NCBI GenBank assembly: GCA_900765705.1
Contig: CAAFSR010000329.1
Location: 1 to 17,843, forward strand
DNA length: 17,843 nucleotides
Reading direction: 5' to 3'
Source of the DNA: an uncultured Faecalibacterium sp.
GTDB lineage: Bacteria > Bacillota > Clostridia > Oscillospirales > Ruminococcaceae
The position numbers were made by a program, and so were the translations under genes. Positions 15,405 to 17,843 of this stretch are shown piece by piece. Position 1 is the stretch's first letter, and the number at the start of each line of letters is the position of its first letter. The notes under the pieces are model-generated. The model searched no databases and was not told where the DNA came from. It was given only the letters and a program-made list of their open reading frames with translations.

Positions 15405-16496
15405 ATGGCAGGAATGCTGGAATATAAGTGCCCCTGCTGCGATGGTGCGATCCAGTTCGACAGCACCACCCAGAAGATGAAATGCCCCTACTGCGACACC
15501 GAGTTTGAGGTGGACGCACTGAAGGGCTACGATGAGGACCTGAAGGACGCAAAGCCCAGCGAGATGGACTGGGCTGCCCCCGGCGGCAGCTGGGCGGAGG
15601 GCGAGACCGCCGGTCTGCACACCTACGTCTGCAAGAGCTGCGGCGGCGAGATCGTGGGCGACGACACCATGGCTGCCTCCGCCTGCCCCTTCTGCGGCAA
15701 TCCCATCGTTCTGACAGGACAGTTTGCCGGAGCCCTGCGCCCCGACCTCATCATCCCCTTCAAGCTGGATAAAAAGGCCGCCAAGGCAAAGCTGCAGGAG
15801 CACCTCAAAGGCAAGACCCTGCTGCCCAAGGTGTTCCGCAGCCAGAACCACATCGACGAGATCAAGGGTGTATATGTGCCCTTCTGGCTGTACGACAGCG
15901 ATGCCGATGCCCAGCTGCGCTTTACCGCCACCCGCACCCGCTGCTGGTCGGATGACGACTACGATTATACGGAGACCAGCTACTACTCCGTGCGCAGAGA
16001 CGGTGTGCTGGGCTTTGATGCCGTTCCGGTGGACGGCTCCTCCAAGATGGCAGACGAGCTGATGGAATCCATCGAGCCTTTTTCCATGGGCGATGCCATG
16101 CCCTTTAACACGGCGTATCTGGCGGGCTATGTGGCAGATAAGTACGATGTGGATGCTGAAAAGAGCAGCGAGCGCGCCAACGAGCGCGTCCGCCAGTCCA
16201 CCGAGGATGTCTTTACCCAGACCGTTACCGGCTACGACTCCGTCAAGGTGGAAAACAGCAGCATCCAGCTGCACGGTGGCAAGGCAAAATATGCCCTGTT
16301 CCCGGTGTGGGTGCTGAGCACCAGCTGGCGCGGCAACAACTACATCTTTGCCATGAACGGCCAGACAGGCAAGTTTGTTGGCAACCTGCCGGTAGATAAG
16401 GCCGCTGCCCGTAAGTGGACACTGGGTCTTACGGCAGCTGTCGGTGCCGCCTCCTATGCGGTCATGTGGCTGCTGTGGCTGGCCGGTATTCTGTAA
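15405..16496 (+). CDS. TFIIB-type zinc-ribbon membrane protein (YdjG-like)
   Basis: A 363-residue protein. Two N-terminal zinc ribbons are visible: Cys9/12/27/30 (CPCC...CPYC) and Cys76/79/94/97 (CKSCGG...CPFCG). These are the double ribbon of 'TFIIB-type zinc ribbon-containing' proteins, which here have nothing to do with transcription initiation. A long soluble domain follows, with the family-typical RPDLIIPFKLDKKAAK, YVPFWLYD and FPVWVLSTSWRG. There is one hydrophobic membrane segment at the C-terminus, about 340-362. No signal peptide, so the bulk is probably cytoplasmic and tail-anchored. In B. subtilis, YdjG pairs with YdjH at the membrane and recruits YdjI and PspA. ATG 15405 has AGGAGG (15392-15397) 7 bases upstream. 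The stop is 14 bases before the TPM gene, whose ribosome site abuts it. Biochemical activity unknown. Confidence 0.88.
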   Translation: MAGMLEYKCPCCDGAIQFDSTTQKMKCPYCDTEFEVDALKGYDEDLKDAKPSEMDWAAPGGSWAEGETAGLHTYVCKSCGGEIVGDDTMAASACPFCGNPIVLTGQFAGALRPDLIIPFKLDKKAAKAKLQEHLKGKTLLPKVFRSQNHIDEIKGVYVPFWLYDSDADAQLRFTATRTRCWSDDDYDYTETSYYSVRRDGVLGFDAVPVDGSSKMADELMESIEPFSMGDAMPFNTAYLAGYVADKYDVDAEKSSERANERVRQSTEDVFTQTVTGYDSVKVENSSIQLHGGKAKYALFPVWVLSTSWRGNNYIFAMNGQTGKFVGNLPVDKAAARKWTLGLTAAVGAASYAVMWLLWLAGIL

Positions 16497-16510
16497 AGGA
16501 GGGACGGAAG

Positions 16511-17359
16511 ATGAAAAAGACTGCAACCCGACTGCGTTCCCTCTGTGCTGCGCTGGCAGCGCTGGTGCTGCTGCTGGCGCTGGCTGCTCCGGCCTTTGCC
16601 GCCGAGAGCGGCTTTGCCGACCTGTACTACCGCATGAACGACGGCGCCCAGCTGCTGACCGAGGACGAGGATAACGAGCTGGAGGCCTCGCTGGAGGAGC
16701 TGAGCGTCCGCCAGAGCTTTGATGTGGTCATAGCCACCATCGACTCGCTGGACGGCGAGGGTTATACCAGCATGGAAGAATACGCTGATGACCTGTACGA
16801 TTACTGTCAGTTCGGCTACGGTGTAAACCGGGATGGCGTGCTGTTGCTGATCAGCAAGGGCGACCGTAAATGGCATATCTCCACCTGTGGCTATGGCATT
16901 ACCGCCTTTACGGATGCCGGTATCCAGTACCTTGGCCAGCAGATGACCTCCGATATGGCAGACGGCGATTACGCCGCCGCCTTCCGCACCTTTATCCGGT
17001 GGACGGACGCGTATGTTACCGCCGCCCGCGAAGGCCATCCCTATGATGTGAACAATATGCCGCATGAGCCGCTCTCCATGATGTATCTGGGTCTGGCGCT
17101 GGTCATTGGTCTGGTGACCGCATTGATCGTGACCGGCGTAATGAAGAGCCAGCTCAAGAGCGTAGCACCGCAGCCGGACGCATCCAGCTATGTGCGGCAG
17201 GGCAGCATGCGGCTGACCAACCAGCGCGACCACTTCCTCTACCGCGACGTGCACCGCACCGAGCGCCCCAAGGCGTCCGATTCCAGCGATTCCGGCGGCA
17301 GCTCCACCCACACCTCCTCCAGCGGCACCACCCACGGCGGCGGAGGCGGCTCGTTCTGA
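16511..17359 (+). CDS. Secreted/anchored TPM-domain protein (YdjH/YgcG-like)
   Basis: A 282-residue protein with a clear signal peptide: positive start MKKTATRLR, hydrophobic core to about 26, and AFA-AE cleavage after residue 30. Residues about 33-175 form a TPM domain, with a DxxxLLTEDED start, FDVVIATIDSL, GVLLLISKGDRKWHIST and YGITAFTDAG. A single membrane span lies at about 190-212. A polar Ser/Thr-rich tail ends in GGGGGSF, the common ending of this family. Topology would place the TPM domain outside and the tail inside. TPM domains have been reported as phosphatases in plants and linked to photosystem repair; the activity of bacterial ones is largely unsettled. ATG 16511 has AGGAGG (16497-16502) 8 bases upstream, directly after the preceding stop, so translation is coupled. 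An in-frame upstream ATG at 16415 lies inside the preceding gene and would bury the signal peptide. Confidence 0.9.
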   Translation: MKKTATRLRSLCAALAALVLLLALAAPAFAAESGFADLYYRMNDGAQLLTEDEDNELEASLEELSVRQSFDVVIATIDSLDGEGYTSMEEYADDLYDYCQFGYGVNRDGVLLLISKGDRKWHISTCGYGITAFTDAGIQYLGQQMTSDMADGDYAAAFRTFIRWTDAYVTAAREGHPYDVNNMPHEPLSMMYLGLALVIGLVTALIVTGVMKSQLKSVAPQPDASSYVRQGSMRLTNQRDHFLYRDVHRTERPKASDSSDSGGSSTHTSSSGTTHGGGGGSF

Positions 17360-17394
17360 AAACGTTTCCCCGCAAGATAAGATCTCCAAAAACT

Positions 17395-17448
17395 ATCCGC
17401 AGCAGCCGGGCGTACCCATGCACCGGCAACCGCTGCGGATCATTTTTT
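17395..17448 (+). terminator. Intrinsic terminator of the SPFH/zinc-ribbon/TPM operon
   Basis: ATCCGCAGC (17395-17403) pairs with GCTGCGGAT (17432-17440), and an inner GCCGG (17405-17409) pairs with CCGGC (17423-17427). CA and TTTTTT (17443-17448) follow. It lies 36 bases after the TPM gene stop. Confidence 0.85.
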
Positions 17449-17637
17449 ACTTTTCCGCCGCCCGACACAAATGACTGATTTTTTCTGTCCCCTTGGGGCT
17501 ATACTTCCAGTGCAGACGATTTTATCGCAAGGCAAAAAACTGGTGCGGCAGAGCAGCATATTGGCGGTATACCATGCAACGCTGTGGCTGCTGCATTGAA
17601 AAGTTGAATTGCTATCTATGCAGCAAGGAGCAGACAC
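17449..17637 (+). promoter_or_regulatory. Upstream region of the Clp-N gene
   Basis: This 189-base gap should hold the promoter of the next gene. The best -10 I can find is TATACT (17500-17505), preceded by a short CCCC-TT-GGGG palindrome (17489-17498) in the spacer. No good -35 stands 17 bases upstream, so this is tentative. AGCAGC (near 17551) and GCTGCT (near 17588) could pair in the leader. I see neither a CtsR heptad repeat nor a CIRCE element, the usual heat-shock operators of clp genes. Confidence 0.3.
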
Positions 17638-17843
17638 ATGGGCATTTGGGAAAATCTGGGCATGGGCGGTTACCGGGGCTTTTCGCGCCCGGCAGTGCGG
17701 CTGCTGCAGCAGGCGGTGCAGCTGGCAGGCAATCTGGGCTGCGAGCAGGCCGATACCGGCCATCTTTTGCTGGCAATGCTGCAGCAGCAGGGCGCTGCGG
17801 CACAGTTTTTGACCAGAAAAAAGATCACCGAGCCGGAGGTGCG
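17638..17843 (+). CDS. Clp N-terminal repeat protein, probably a Clp ATPase (3' end outside window)
   Basis: The first 68 residues are visible. ATG 17638 has AAGGAG (17625-17630) 7 bases upstream. After a short Gly/Trp-rich leader (MGIWENLGMGGYRGF), the sequence RLLQQAVQLAGNLGCEQADTGHLLLAML followed by GAAAQFLTRKKI matches the two-helix Clp N repeat of ClpA/B/C, where the usual form is A...A..LG....TEHLLLALL....G.A...L...G. The TEHLLLAL position reads TGHLLLAM here. Clp N domains bind substrates and adaptors such as McsB or MecA. The gene is probably a ClpB- or ClpC-type unfoldase, but the ATPase modules are out of view and a stand-alone Clp N protein is possible. The N-terminal 15 residues are not typical of ClpB or ClpC. 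Confidence 0.75.
   Translation, partial: MGIWENLGMGGYRGFSRPAVRLLQQAVQLAGNLGCEQADTGHLLLAMLQQQGAAAQFLTRKKITEPEV

Noticed and set aside
17449..17637. CtsR or CIRCE operator before the Clp-N gene
   Set aside because: No tandem GGTCAAA-type heptads and no TTAGCACTC/GAGTGCTAA pair were seen on either strand.

Overview
The window reads as a stretch of chromosome from a GC-rich (roughly 58-60% by eye) low-motility gut Clostridia-type Firmicute. Codon use, AGGAGG ribosome sites, sigma-A promoters with 17-base spacers and the gene repertoire fit the Oscillospiraceae/Ruminococcaceae, and Faecalibacterium or a close relative is my best guess. That assignment is inference from memory, not a database result. 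I saw no rRNA, tRNA, CRISPR array, insertion sequence or phage gene.

Layout. (1) 1-3532, plus strand: the tail of an ABC-transporter ATPase overlaps the start of a large FtsX/MacB-type permease that carries a long periplasmic coiled coil. (2) 3551-5077, minus strand: a shared bidirectional terminator, then an AzgA/PbuG-type purine base permease with its own promoter and a hairpin leader. (3) About 5078-5357: an AT-rich, structured non-coding stretch. (4) 5358-7809, minus strand: a pyk-luxS transcription unit read from a promoter that is divergent to deoB. (5) 7970-10650, plus strand: deoB-pdp, a pentose-phosphate salvage operon for nucleosides, ending in a terminator. (6) 10735-13703, plus strand: trkA-trkH, a potassium uptake system with promoter and terminator. 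(7) 13819-17448, plus strand: a three-gene membrane module (SPFH protein with three zinc ribbons, TFIIB-type zinc-ribbon membrane protein, secreted/anchored TPM-domain protein), with promoter and terminator. (8) From 17638: the start of a protein with a Clp N-terminal repeat, cut by the window end.

How the genes work together. Purine import, pyrimidine nucleoside phosphorolysis (pdp) and ribose/deoxyribose-1-phosphate isomerisation (deoB) feed nucleoside sugars into central metabolism, where pyruvate kinase acts. luxS, cotranscribed with pyk, recycles S-ribosylhomocysteine. trkA/trkH control potassium. The three-gene zinc-ribbon/SPFH/TPM set corresponds in content to Bacillus subtilis ydjI, ydjG and ydjH, which function with the PspA paralogue YdjF in membrane stress. 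Here the order is ydjI-like, ydjG-like, ydjH-like, and there is no PspA gene in the window. This is the least ordinary part of the region, together with the structured gap at 5078-5357 and a recurring pattern of GC-rich hairpins just before ribosome sites.
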